Shown one piece after another: positions 54,850 to 64,000 of a stretch of DNA of 64,000 nt. The notes under the pieces are model-generated. The model did no database searches. It had not been told where the DNA came from and worked only from the letters and a program-made list of their open reading frames with translations. Each line of letters begins with the position of its first letter. The first letter of the stretch is position 1. Source of the stretch: Varanus komodoensis (taxonomy: Eukaryota; Chordata; Lepidosauria; Squamata; Varanidae); NCBI RefSeq assembly GCF_004798865.1, contig NW_025336087.1:15991393-16055392 (forward strand). The letters run 5' to 3'. A program made the translations under genes and the position numbers.

Positions 54850-55276
54850 ACAGCAGTTGAGGTCCCACATATTGAGAGATCATCCGACTGGGAAAGGCTG
54901 TTTCAGAGAATGCCTCCCTCCCCACATTGCCCCTGCTATAGATGCTCGCCTCCAGTCAAGACCATGCCTTCTGAGAGTGCAGTGCGTAATGCAAGTATAG
55001 CATCCTTCATTTGTCAAATGTTTCAGGGCATGGCACTGGTATTTCTGAAGACTTGTTCATTGCAGCAGCGGGATTGATTCCCCCTTCCCTCTGGCCACAT
55101 TAGGTTTAAGCTATATGCGTTCGATATTGACTCTACCAAAACTTCAAATATATTTGTTCTTCAGTAAGTCTAGTAAGAACTTACCTCATTTAGTAAATTG
55201 CTCAACAGCCAGTTGAGTTTTATCTATGATTTTAGCTTATTCGGGAGTTGGTGGTACAAGTAGTTAATAAATAAAA
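54850..55276. other. No recognised gene or element
   Basis: About 430 bp, nothing recognised. Confidence 0.4.
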
Positions 55277-55337
55277 AAGAAGAACACATGAAGAGGCATG
55301 CCAAATCAAACAAAGTGGCCATTTGGTTCAGCATTCT
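55277..55337 (-). mobile_element. CR1 (L3-like) LINE 3' scrap
   Basis: AAAGAAGAACACATGAAGAG, GCATGCCAAATCAAACAAAG, TGGCCATTTGGTTCAGCATT, CTGTTC is a reversed CR1/L3 3' end ('AGAACATAAGAAGAGCC ... TCAGGCCAATGGCCCATCTAGTCCAGCATTCTGTTC'). About 60 bp. Confidence 0.65.
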
Positions 55338-55405
55338 GTTCATTTATTTATTTATTTTTATTTATTAAAACATTTTTATGCTGCCCCATTCGCCGAAGCC
55401 TCATG
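55338..55405 (-). mobile_element. L2-type LINE 3' tail fragment
   Basis: ATTTATTTATTTATTTTTAT, then TTTTTATGCTGCCCCATTCG and CCGAAGCCTC is a reversed L2 3' end with its tail. Directly abuts the CR1 scrap. Confidence 0.8.
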
Positions 55406-55525
55406 CAGTGGCTGGCCAGATTCTTATGTGAAGTCCACAACTAGGACATGAGTTGTGTTCTCCATCAACTAATGTACAGATGTGTACTGATTCCAAAACT
55501 GAAGAGAATGAATACATCTCATAAA

Positions 55526-55757
55526 TTAGTACTTACTGTTAGTCTTGTTGCTGTTGCATGCCATCAAATTGGCTCTGACAAATGGTGATCTTATAAATGA
55601 GTGACAGGCCCACCCCCCAAATGTCCTGACCTTGACAGCCCTGCTCAGCTCTTGTAAACTCAGCACTGTAGCTTCCTTTATGGGATCGACCCATCTTTCT
55701 CTTCTTCTGTTGCCTTTGACTTCGCTTACCAATATTGTCTTCTCCTGTGAGTCTCAT
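55526..55757 (-). pseudogene. RTE C-terminal fragment
   Basis: Two overlapping minus frames (55732-55526 and 55757-55539) share the region. The first has GNRRRERWVDPIKEATVLSL and QELSRAVKVRTFGGW, matching 'GRPxMRWIDSIKEATGMSLQELSRAVEDRTLW' of RTE. Frame slips separate it from the palm fragment. Confidence 0.75.
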
Positions 55758-55872
55758 TTGCTCATGATGTGCCCAGAGTACAACAACTTCGGTTTAATCA
55801 TTTGTGTTTCCAGGGAAAAGTCTGGCTTGATTTGTTCTAGGGCCACATGTTCATCTTTCTGTCAGTCCAGGG

Positions 55873-56585
55873 CAGAGGTCAGCAACCCGCGGCTCCAGAA
55901 CCGCATATGGCTCTTTCATCCCTCTGCTGCGGCTCCCTGTCGCTCAAAATATGCGTCACAACCCCAATGTGCAACACCCACCAGCATGCGATTTATTGAG
56001 CTTTTCGACCCCCAGTAGGCTAACCATGGATAAATCCAAGAAAAGAAAAGTTTCAGAAGAAAACTGAATGTTAAAAGGGCAGATTCATTTGCTTTCACTG
56101 CTGACGAGACTGGTTTACCAGTATGCTTAATATGTGGTGAGAAACTGGCAAACAACAAAAAGTCGAATGTTGCAAGACATTTCCAGAATAAACACACAGC
56201 CTTTACTGAAAAATATCCAGATGGAGATGAGAGAGAAAAAAGCCATTTTGGAACTGATGCGGAAGGTTGATCTGAGCAAAATAATCTCAAGAAGTGGATC
56301 AAGTCTGCAAATTCAACTACATATGCTAGTTTTGTGGCTACTCTCAGGAAATAGTCAGGCACGGGAAGCCGTTCACAGATGGAGATTGTATAAAAGAATC
56401 ATTCATTGATTTCATAAATGCAACACATTATAGTTTTTTTATATGTAGCATAAAGGTAAAAAAACGATATATGCAGTGTTATCTTCATTTTAGATGTCAA
56501 AAGGGTTTTGTGGCTCCCAGTGTTTTCTTTTCTGTGGGAAACGGGTCCAAATGGCTCTTTGAGTGTTTAAGGTTGCCGACCCCTG
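55873..56585 (+). mobile_element. hAT transposon, internally deleted, with TSD
   Basis: Terminal inverted repeats CAGAGGTCAGCAACC (left) and, read on the other strand, CAGGGGTCGGCAACC (right), differing at two positions. Identical 8-bp target duplications GTCCAGGG flank it at 55865-55872 and 56586-56593. The 713-bp element keeps the start of a BED-finger transposase but lacks the catalytic part, so it depends on a full-length relative. It interrupts the minus-strand RTE and is younger than it. The ends resemble the SPIN/Charlie-like group of hAT elements. Confidence 0.93.
56026..56400 (+). pseudogene. hAT transposase N-terminal BED-finger remnant
   Basis: Starts at an ATG at 56026 encoding MDKSKKRKVSEEN and then closes at once. 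The frame after it encodes LPVCLICGEKLANNKKSNVA, then RHFQNKHTAFTEKYPDGDE, a BED zinc finger (C-x2-C ... H-x4-H) as found at the N-terminus of hAT transposases, followed by KAILELMRKVDLSK. Beyond that 'YASFVATLRK..ARE..KPFTDGDCIKESFI'-like sequence can be glimpsed in other frames before the RNaseH-like catalytic domain is lost by deletion. Frame slips after residue 13 and again after the KVDLSK segment. Confidence 0.78.
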
Positions 56586-56743
56586 GTCCAGGGTATTCCT
56601 TCAGCACCATGTTTCAAATGTATCAATTTTCTTCCTGGAAGCTTTTCTCACTGTCCAACTGTCACACTCTTACATAATGACTGGGAATACAATAGTGTGC
56701 ATAATCTTGGTCTTCGTTTCCAATGAAACTTCCGTATGCTTGA

Positions 56744-57049
56744 TTATTTTTCTAGTTCCTTCACTGCTGTCCTTCTAAACTTCAGTCCTATTCTTGGCTG
56801 CAGGCTCCATTGACTGTTGATTGTACAGCTCTGCAGATCTTCTGCAGTCATGATTGTCATTTTCTTCATGTTCACCTGCAGTCCCACTTTTGCACTTTTT
56901 TCTTTGACTTTCACCAGAAGACATTCATTGCTGCTTTCTGTCAGTAATATGGTATCATCTGGATATATTATATTAATATATCTTTCACCAATTTTCATTC
57001 CTTCCACTAAACCAAAATCAGTTTTTCTTATGATGCTTTCTGCATACAC
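56744..57049 (-). pseudogene. RTE reverse transcriptase palm fragment
   Basis: Open minus frame of 101 codons: MYAESIIRKTDFGLVEGMKI, GERYINIIYPDDTILLTESS, NECLLVKVKEKSAKVGLQVN, MKKMTIMTAEDL. The motif C reads YPDD instead of YADD; the downstream VKEKSAKVGLQVNMKKM matches 'VKEESAKVGLKLNIKKTKIM' of RTE. The tail (SQWSLQPRIGLKF) runs into a degraded or deleted part. Confidence 0.82.
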
Positions 57050-57160
57050 ATTGTACAGATAGGGACATACCCTTTTCTGATAGGAAACTCTTCTGTTTCT
57101 CCATATTCTGTCTTAGCAGGAGCTTCTTCTCCACAATACAGGTTACACATCAGGGTGATC

Positions 57161-57453
57161 AACTGCTGAGGCACACACATTTATTTCAGAACCAGCTGTA
57201 GTTTCTGCCAGTCTTTTCTTCAACTATCACTGCTGCCCAGTTGTTGCCCTTCAGGAGTTTCTCTACCTCCCACCCCATCACCATTAGAGATAGCTAAATT
57301 AAATTCTGTTAATTTAACCATTACTTTCAAAAAGGGTGGATGCATCTTAGTCTGGTGTCTCAGCTTTGACACGTCTGCCTTGGGTGACCCTGCTGGACCT
57401 CCTGGAAGCATCACTTTGGGCTTTTCTGACACTCAAGCTCCTTCAGGTTAAGG
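57161..57453. other. No recognised gene or element
   Basis: About 290 bp between the RTE and the hAT fragment; nothing recognised. Confidence 0.4.
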
Positions 57454-57600
57454 CAGGGGTGTCCAAACTTTTTGCAAGGAGGGCCAGATTTGGTGAGGTG
57501 AAAATGTGTGGGGGCTGGCCATTCAGCCTGACATTCTTTGAACCATTAATATTAAATGCAAATGAACTATTTTATGAAAGACTAAACAAATAACTTAACT
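57454..57600 (+). mobile_element. hAT left-end fragment
   Basis: CAGGGGTGTCCAAACTTTTT followed by GCAAGGAGGGCCAGATTTGG is a hAT left end (the 'CAGGGGTGTCCAAACTTTTTGGC' type). About 147 bp, then L2 sequence begins near 57608. No right end or target duplication is visible, so the element is truncated or the L2 inserted into it. Confidence 0.72.
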
Positions 57601-57615
57601 GCACTAATGTGAAGG

Positions 57616-58074
57616 GTGATACTGAGATCTCGACTGCATTATATAGGCCAGGTCTGGCTCAAAAACCAGGGCCAGGGACAGGCCTTGTTGGTTCTTCTGG
57701 ACCTCTCAGCAGCTTTCGCTACTATCAACCATGGTATCCTTCTGGATAGGCTGGCCGAATTGGGAATTAGAGGCATTGCTTTGCAGTGGTTCCATTCCTA
57801 CTTGGCTGAGTTATTCCAGAAGGTGGTGTTGGGGGATGATGGCTCTGCACCATGGCAGTTTTGCCATGGAGTTCCACAGGGCTCTATTTTATCCCCCAGG
57901 CTTTTCAACATCTACATGAAACCACTGGGAAAGGTCATCCGGAGGTTTGGGCTACAGAGTCATCAGTACGCTGACGACACCCAGCTCTACCTATCTTTTA
58001 CATCGAATCCAGTGAGGCAGTGGCTGTCCCTAACTGGTATCTGCTGGAGTGATGGGCTGGATGAGGGCAAATAA
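57616..58074 (+). pseudogene. L2 reverse transcriptase palm
   Basis: Open frame of 152 codons with motif A GQALLVLLDLSAAFATINHG (consensus AFDTVDH; one Asp changed), then LLDRLAELGIRGIALQWFHS, motif B FCHGVPQGSILSPRLFNIYM, and an intact motif C HQYADDTQLYLSF. The frame slips shortly after 58000, where the normal 'LxxCLxxVxxWMxxNxLKLNPDKTE' follows in another frame (AATTGAGGCTTAATCCAGAC near 58080). Confidence 0.92.
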
Positions 58075-58285
58075 ATTGAGGCTTAATCCAGACAAGACAG
58101 AGATCCTTATCAGGTAAGTAATCTTTGCCCTGTTCTGGAGAGGGTTGCACTCCCCCTAAAGCACGGGGTGCATATTTTGGGAATGTTCCTTGACCTTGAG
58201 CTGTCTTTGGAGTTCCAGGTGGCTGCTATGGCAAGGAACGCTTTTCTTCAGTTTCAGTTGATTCATCAACTGCGTCCTTACTTGG

Positions 58286-58795
58286 ATGAACAGAGCCCTA
58301 GCAGCAGTGACCCATGCTCTGGCAACCTCCAGACTGGACTGTTGTGATGCATTTTATGTGGGACAGACCTTGAAGACATACTGGATACTTCAGTTGGTTC
58401 AGAACAGAGCAGCCAGGATATTAACAGGGACTGGCAGATATGCACATATAATGCTGGTCCTTTACCATCTACCCTGGCTCCCCATTGAAGTCTGGGCCCA
58501 ATTTAAGGTGTTGGCGATGACCTATAAAGCCCTAAACAGTTTAGGACCTGGATATCTGAAGGAGCGTCTCCTTCCCTATGTGTCTGCCCACCTCTTAAGG
58601 TCTAGGGTGGAGGTCCTTCTTTGGGAGCCCTCCTTGAAGGAGATTAGAAGGGTGGCTACCCAGAGAAGGGCCTTCTTTGCTGTGGCACCCCAGTTATGGA
58701 ACATGTTCCCCAGAGAGGTTAACTTGGCACCAACACTTTATTCTTTTTGGTGCCAGTCCAAAACCTTTTTATTTTTCCAGTCTTTTAAGGTTTAA
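58286..58795 (+). pseudogene. L2 ORF2 C-terminal region
   Basis: Open frame of 169 codons: MNRALAAVTHALATSRLDCC, DAFYVGQTLKTYWILQLVQN, RAARILTGTGRYAHIMLVLY, HLPWLPIEVWAQFKVLAMTY, KALNSLGPGYLKERLLPYVS, then RRAFFAVAPQLWNMFPREVN. This is the full C-terminal half of L2-clade ORF2 in order, ending at a natural-looking stop with CQSKTFLFFQSFKV. Confidence 0.92.
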
Positions 58796-58941
58796 TTGCT
58801 ATTTTAATTGGGGTTTTACTGAGGATGTGATGCTGTGCTTATTTTTATTATAGTGTACAACCATCCAGAGACTGTTTTTAATAGGACAGGATAAAACAGC
58901 TATAAATAAATAAATGAATGAATGAATGAATGAATGAATGA

Positions 58942-61140
58942 TATTTGAGCACTATACAAAGAACTTTTCCTTTACTGCTTTTCCATTACACAAAACCTCT
59001 AGTTGGTTGGTTCTGTGCTATATTAGCAGAATTTGAGTTCACAATGGCTGCTCTCTCAGGTCACAGCAAACAATCCTGAAGTGTTTCCATGGCACATAGA
59101 TTTTTTTCCCAAACTTAACAGTCAGATGATCGTGAGGCCCCCAAAGCAACACATTTACCTTACTCCCCACCCCATCCTCCTGCTCTTGCCTGCATCTGAG
59201 CAGCTCCTGCAGACAAAATCTCCTTCCTTACATTATTGCTCTCCATGGACCTTGGTGGCCTCATCTTAATTGGGACACTGATGTTTTGACATGGGTTCTT
59301 TGCCTTCCTGAGTATATCTGCTTTTCTGCAGTGCTTCCTAGGCAGCCCAGCCCCCAAAGGAATTTTTAGTAAAGCATATTAAACACTTTTGCTGCAATCC
59401 CCCCCCCCTTCTATGCATTTATCCACTTTCTGCCTGTTTTTAAAAGTAAAAGGGGACATGGGCAAAATGCTTAGCCAATAGGAATAAGGCAGGTGATGGT
59501 GCATGCATTGCTAGGGAGCTGAGGGAGGTAGGACACGGCTAAGCAGCCATTTCTGTGGCCACTGTATCTACAGGACTCTGTGGTGTTTCCATTCCAGCAC
59601 TAGTAAAAAGGAGACTGGGTTTGGATGACCAGAGAAACTGCAGTGAAGCATGGAAACCTTAGAACAGATGTTTGATTCTCTCCATGGTTTCAGGAAACCA
59701 GAGATACCACAAAGAAATACCACAGCTGGGACTGGACAATACAACAGACCAACAGAGCTAAGAAATCACCATAGTCTCTTGTGACATCACACCTGGCCAA
59801 GGAGAAGCTGCACTAGTTCTCCTGTTCTAAAAGAAAGCCCCATTTTCTCACTGGAAGATCACTCAGTCAGACACTCAGTATTGTCTGAAGAGCCCAGCAG
59901 AGCCCATGAACAAGGTGGAGTATTTATTATTTATTGTTTATTTATTGGATTTCTAGCCTGCCAAAATGAATATAGAGAGGGCACTAAGCGAACCTCTCTG
60001 AGGAGCTCATTCGAAAGTCGGGGTACCACAAGTACCCAATAAATGCCTCATGTAGCAAAACCTGAAGTCTTTCAGGGGGAACATTATGCTGTGCTTGCCA
60101 TGGGCTTTTGAAAGCACTTGCTTTTGGGAAAGGGTTGGAGTGTTTCAGTTCTAAAACTGACATTGCTGACTGTGGACTGTCCCCATTCTCCCGAGATGTC
60201 GGTCAGTACCTTCTGGAGAGGAAGAAACTTCTGTAATTAAAAGATTGGTTTGTGCTGTGGTTTGGCCATTCAGCCCGTGCTTTTCTAGTGCTGGAGGCAA
60301 TTGTTAATCTTTTTCATCTTAAAATGCATGATTTCTTATACACAGGAAGGACTGCTGTTTGAAGACTAGCCAATGTGGGGACCTGGCAGATGTTGTTATA
60401 ATCTCTTTCAAATACAAACTCCTTTGAACAACCTTCCCTCACCAATTAATAGTTATTTATTCTGATCCTGAAATGCATACATTTTATTTCTCCCCAAAAT
60501 CAGATATATGCTGAATGCAAACTAATGTAGGCAGACCAAACAGTCCTTTAAGTCTGAAGACATGGATAATGAAAGGGATGAATGAATTAAAAGATGAAAT
60601 GCTGTTCTAGATTGTACATATTTGTCCTGATTCTTAAGGCTGTTTCCTTACAGTGTGTGCACACATATGTGTACTCGCGTGTGCATGTGCATGTGTTTGT
60701 CTGTTGGGCTGCATAGACTGCTATCTACAAAATGCATGTACTTGTATTAGTTATTGTTTTAAACTTTTAATCTGTAAATGGTTCTTAACCCCCACAAAAA
60801 CCCAAACCCAAACATAACACAGTAGAAATGTGGACTGTAACAAAAATGAAATAATTAGAGCATATAAATAAAATTAATAGTGCACAAATAGCCATTTCAG
60901 TGCCATACATGTAAAGAAAGCAATGCTAAATATGGGAGGAGTTAGCAAATCCTTTGCTGTCAAAAGTAAACAGCAAAGATAAGTCAGTGACAAAAATTAC
61001 AAATATATAAAAAAGTGGTTACTTACTAACTGACAAACTTAGAGGCCCATTCCAGGCTTTTCCCAACCTTAGTGTTGTGTTGAAAGAATAGGTTCCTATG
61101 CCATCCACAAACAATGCGACGTACATATGGTTCTGAACAG
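58942..61140. other. No recognised gene or element
   Basis: About 2.2 kb. A reversed ATTTATTATTTATTGTTTAT tract at about 59925-59955 followed by GATTTCTAGCCTGCC may be a LINE or SINE tail. A degenerate TG-rich patch lies near 60.65-60.70 kb. Confidence 0.4.
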
Positions 61141-61254
61141 ATAGCATTTACATATTATTATGTTCATATTGCATCTTTTTTGCTCTTGTGGGGAGCCTAA
61201 CAACGTTTCCATGATCCTTCTGAGTGGGATGGTGTAAATTAGCGAGCTGCAACA

Positions 61255-61318
61255 ACAGGAGTTGAACCGAATTGCCTTCTTGCCCACTTCCAACTCTAAT
61301 ATTCTATGATTCTCTGAT
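61255..61318 (+). mobile_element. CR1 LINE 3' end scrap
   Basis: GAACCGAATTGCCTTCTTGC, CCACTTCCAACTCTAATATT, CTATGATTCTCTG is a plus-strand CR1 3' end with the typical ATTCTATGATTCT terminus. Confidence 0.75.
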
Positions 61319-61319
61319 T

Positions 61320-61455
61320 TTATTTTCACACAACCTCAGGAGGTAGTTTAAGCTGATAGTGACTAGCCCAAAGTCACCCAATAAGCTTCACAACTGAGTG
61401 GGGACTAAAACCCAGATTCCCCAAGTCCCCAAACTCCACACTGGCAATCAGATAC
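61320..61455 (-). mobile_element. MIR/CORE-like SINE fragment
   Basis: On the plus strand TTTTCACACAACCTCAGGAG, GTAGTTTAAGCTGATAGTGA, CTAGCCCAAAGTCACCCAAT, AAGCTTCACAACTGAGTGGG, GACTAAAACCCAGATTCCCC follows the reversed core and tRNA-like part of the same SINE type as at 43.9 kb. The 3' tail is not seen. It lies between two CR1 3' pieces. Confidence 0.72.
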
Positions 61456-61487
61456 CTAGTTATTAGTGGCCTGCTCTACATGTACAG

Positions 61488-61725
61488 CAGAACTTCTTCA
61501 CGCAGCACATAACTGAATTATAGGATTCCCCGCACCAAGGTGTGATAGCTCCACGGCTTTAAAAGAGGATGAGGCAAATTCATGTATAAGACTTGTCTGG
61601 AGAAAAACAATAGGAAATGGTTATTGCCTCATGTCATACTCGTGATCCTCCTTGGGGAGCCATCAGGCCATTGTTGGAGCAGAATGCCAGACTAGATAAA
61701 ACTGTTCAGCAGGGCTTTCATGGTA
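61488..61725 (+). mobile_element. CR1 LINE 3' fragment
   Basis: GCAGAACTTCTTCACGCAGC, ACATAACTGAATTATAGGAT, CACGGCTTTAAAAGAGGATG, AGGCAAATTCATG, then CATCAGGCCATTGTTGGAGC, AGAATGCCAGACTAGATAAA follow the plus-strand order of a CR1/L3 ORF2 end and 3'UTR. Confidence 0.75.
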
Positions 61726-64000
61726 AGAATATCACTGAACTGCAGTGGCAAAGTGCACCTTTTCATGCAGCAGCGCTCATTTTGCAAACTTTCTAATTTA
61801 ACAATTCCCTATGAAAGAGAAATGAACAGTGTCGTGAACTGAGTCCTCCCTCCCAGCAGTAACAGACTCACCAGCGCTTCTTGCCACATACCTTTATTTT
61901 ACTTGTAAGTCTCTGAGCATACACAAAGCAAAATGTTGAACCTTCTCTGGTCCCCTTCACCCAAAGCTTGGCTTATGAATCCTTCTGTGCCTCTCTTGGG
62001 TGGGAGGAGTGCTGTAGAAAAGGACACACAAGTTAAATTTACCTTCCATAGATTCTGCAGTGTTTAACAGCAGTTTGCTACTTAAATTTGGTAGGAAACC
62101 AGAGAATTCAGCTTCTCCCAGCTCCCTGCCTCACATGCACTTGGTTTCCCATAACACTGAACTCATGCAGCCTATTCCGAACTCCACTGGTAGAAAATGT
62201 CCCTTGGATCTTTGAAAGTTGCCCATCCCTGGCCCAGAAACACCCTCAGAATGATTAAGAGTCTTGTGTGTATGGCAATTTTGAAAAACAACATGGCAAC
62301 CTTGATCCATACCCTGTATGCGCATTCCTTTTAAATAACATTGTTTGTTTGTTTTCCTGTTTCATTGGGTATCTTAAATGAATATATATTAGAAAAATAA
62401 ATAATATTTACACACACATATATACAGACAGGGTTGGGGAGGAGAGAGGAAGATGGCTTTTATGGATAAAACACTAGAAAAACCAGTTCTACCTACACTC
62501 TGAGAAGTGTTATCATCACATAAAGTGCGAATGCAGCCAGCAAATTTTTCAGCAGGAGTTATTTTAAGGAAGAGGATATTGTTAGGAGTTGTCTTCTTCC
62601 TTAAGTGGTAATTGAGATATAATTAAAAATGTAACAGATCCATTTCCTTTGGGATAGGATCATATTTTATATCATGGCTGCATTGCCAAATGACTTTAAA
62701 AGAAACTTCAATAATTAATAGCCATTTGAAACATATTAAATGCATGCTGCAGATGGCATGGGTATGTTAACAGAAGGCATGGACAATGCTTAGCAGTCAC
62801 CACAATAAATCTGCGGGTGGGGAATCCTCTTCTTTGAATTCGATACTTTTCTCACCTCTGAAAGGATAGAACACAATAAGTATAAAAACGAACTGAGCCC
62901 AGAAATATTTTCTTACAACTGTTTGCAGCAGAACATTTCCTATTTGAAATTCTAGTTGGAAAGGGATGGATGAACTCAGGAGTTAGACCAGTAAAAACTG
63001 AGCAGCTTTAGGAATCTATAACACCATTTGATAAAAGGACAGTGCAATCCAATGTGGCTGCCCATTGCCCTCTGAACTTGGAGTATTGTGGACACCCTAC
63101 TGAGGACAGCTTGGCTCTGCATTTCTCCCACCCTGCAAAAGATGGAGGCAGCCGAGCTTGGCCATTTTGCTCCTGCTTGTGAGGAAGACCAGCTGAGCTG
63201 CAAGCTCATTTTACTCCTCCCTCCAAGACTGACCTTGCAACTTTGCAGCCATGGCCAGCATGTGTTTCTCTGCACCAATGGTGAGGGCAGAGAAAGGGTA
63301 CACTGGATTCAGAGTGCAAACCTGAGGTTGGAGCTGGGACTCCAAATTTTCTTATGGTTAGCCAGACATCATCTACCAGCTGTAGGACTGTGGCTTAAGC
63401 AAGATACTTATTGCTTATTTAACCCTGCTATGGTGCACTTTACTGCCTAACAATAATTTTATCCTGCAATAAATGCACAGTATTTATTCATTTGTTGAGG
63501 CAGAAGAGGAATCCAGGGAAGCACAATGACCCATGAATGAACTGACAGTGTCATCGGGGATGGGTGTCACATTCCTTACTTGAGAGAAGTCAATAGGAGT
63601 CACAACTCTAAATGAACTCTGTTTCCTGGTTATGCAAAACATGTAATTATATTATATACTGTACTGTGAAGTCTGCTTATGTTGATAACTATTTGACAAG
63701 TGTTTTCTTTATTGCACTATACATATCTATGTGTCTGCCTATTTATGAACCCAAAAAGGGGTGACAGAGGCAGTGAGTAATGGAAGTCAGGTTTCCTGTT
63801 TTTCAAATCTGGTTGGAAGTACAAACTTTGGCATCTGTTTCCTAGTTGGCTTGAGTCCATTACCTCCAAGAGCCTGAGACCACCATTGTGGTCTCAGTAA
63901 ACCACTGCCTTATCCAAAGAACTATGTCGTACTTTGATGATCCTCACGAGCACTTCCAATCAGAGTTTCTCTTGTCCCTGAATATCTCCTAAGAGAGAGC
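61726..64000. other. No recognised gene or element
   Basis: About 2.3 kb to the window end. The phrase CTTTGAAAGTTGCCCATCCC at about 62211-62232 may be a hAT-like MITE end (…GTTGCCCATCCCTGG). The minus frame 63278-62976 and plus frame 63088-63450 overlap and have no recognised domain. Confidence 0.4.

Larger units (their letters stand above)
55540..57160 (-). mobile_element. RTE-clade LINE, minus strand, split by a hAT
   Basis: The 3' end on the plus strand is TTGTTGCTGTTGCATGCCAT, then CAAATTGGCTCTGAC, typical of reptile RTE tails. Minus frames near 55.53-55.76 kb encode KGNRRRERWVDPIKEATVLS, LQELSRAV (C-terminus). The palm domain is at 57049-56744. Between them sits the hAT at 55873-56585; RTE sequence on both sides is otherwise continuous (CTGTCAGTCCAGGG / TATTCCTTCAGCACCATGTT). 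The 5' end near 57.16 kb still matches the region before motif B (LITLMCNLYCGEE). This is a different RTE family from the BovB at 3 kb. Degraded. Confidence 0.75.
57608..58941 (+). mobile_element. L2-type LINE with RT domain and 3' end
   Basis: About 1.33 kb of a plus-strand L2-clade LINE: RT palm, thumb and C-terminal region, 3'UTR (GTACAACCATCCAGAGACTG) and a tail AATAAATAAATGAATGAATG. The 5' part including the endonuclease is missing. Two long open pieces cover most of the coding part, so decay is moderate. The nearby 31.6 kb fragment shares the C-terminal block; the tail has expanded as (AATG)n at about 58912-58941. Confidence 0.92.

Noticed and set aside
1-64000. CRISPR arrays, operons, ribosome binding sites or prophage genes
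   Set aside because: The DNA is vertebrate in character; no regularly spaced repeats or bacterial gene layout occur.
1-64000. Retroviral, LTR or other capsid- or envelope-bearing element
   Set aside because: No gag, protease, integrase, envelope or paired long terminal repeats were recognised anywhere; all RT remnants belong to LINE clades.

Overview
The window reads as gene-poor DNA from a reptile, most likely a squamate; a tuatara-like lepidosaur cannot be excluded. The basis is the repeat spectrum seen together: a RTE/BovB LINE, several CR1 (L3-like) LINEs in both orientations, L2-type LINEs with an AAATA-type tail, an L1, a second RTE-clade LINE, hAT DNA transposons and MITEs, MIR/CORE-like tRNA-derived SINEs and a Penelope-like relic. 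The DNA is AT-rich with short microsatellites. I found no host protein-coding exon, no stand-alone tRNA or rRNA gene, no CpG-island promoter, no CRISPR array and no recognisable retroviral or LTR element. It is best read as an intergenic stretch or the interior of a very large intron.

Layout. 1-2.8 kb: unassigned. 2.8-5.0 kb: L2 tail, then a BovB LINE whose 3' end is present twice as an exact 260-bp tandem copy. 5-13.6 kb: mostly unassigned, with CR1, L2 and SINE scraps. 13.7-18.4 kb: a long minus-strand CR1 region holding 3'UTR/RT remnants and, further on, an ORF1 esterase domain. 19.5-21.6 kb: minus-strand L1 lacking its catalytic core. 24.6-26.4 kb: minus-strand CR1 split by a 394-bp hAT element with an 8-bp target duplication. 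26.6 kb: SINE. 31.3-32.0 kb: two L2 3' ends in opposite orientation. 32.4-33.3 kb: CR1. 36.5-38 kb: an unassigned repeat-like block, then a CR1 3' end. 43.2-44.2 kb: Penelope-like relic and a SINE. 44-49 kb: unassigned. 49.0-51.8 kb: the best-preserved CR1, interrupted by a 100-N assembly gap with repeated and folded-back flanks. 53.3-54.4 kb: internally deleted CR1. 55.3-58.9 kb: dense nest of CR1 and L2 tails, RTE, BED-finger hAT, hAT fragment and an L2 with RT domain. 61.2-61.7 kb: CR1 3' ends and a SINE. The rest is unassigned.

How the parts relate. The coding remnants are RT, endonuclease, ORF1 or transposase pieces of mobile elements; none is a full open gene. Nested insertions give relative ages: the two hAT copies are younger than the CR1 and RTE they interrupt, and the SINEs depend on LINE machinery of the kinds present. 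The most unusual signals are structural: an exact 260-bp tandem duplication, six short-loop inverted repeats that look like template-switch products, and a fold-back at the N gap that is probably an assembly error. All family names come from recalled motifs, without database comparison.
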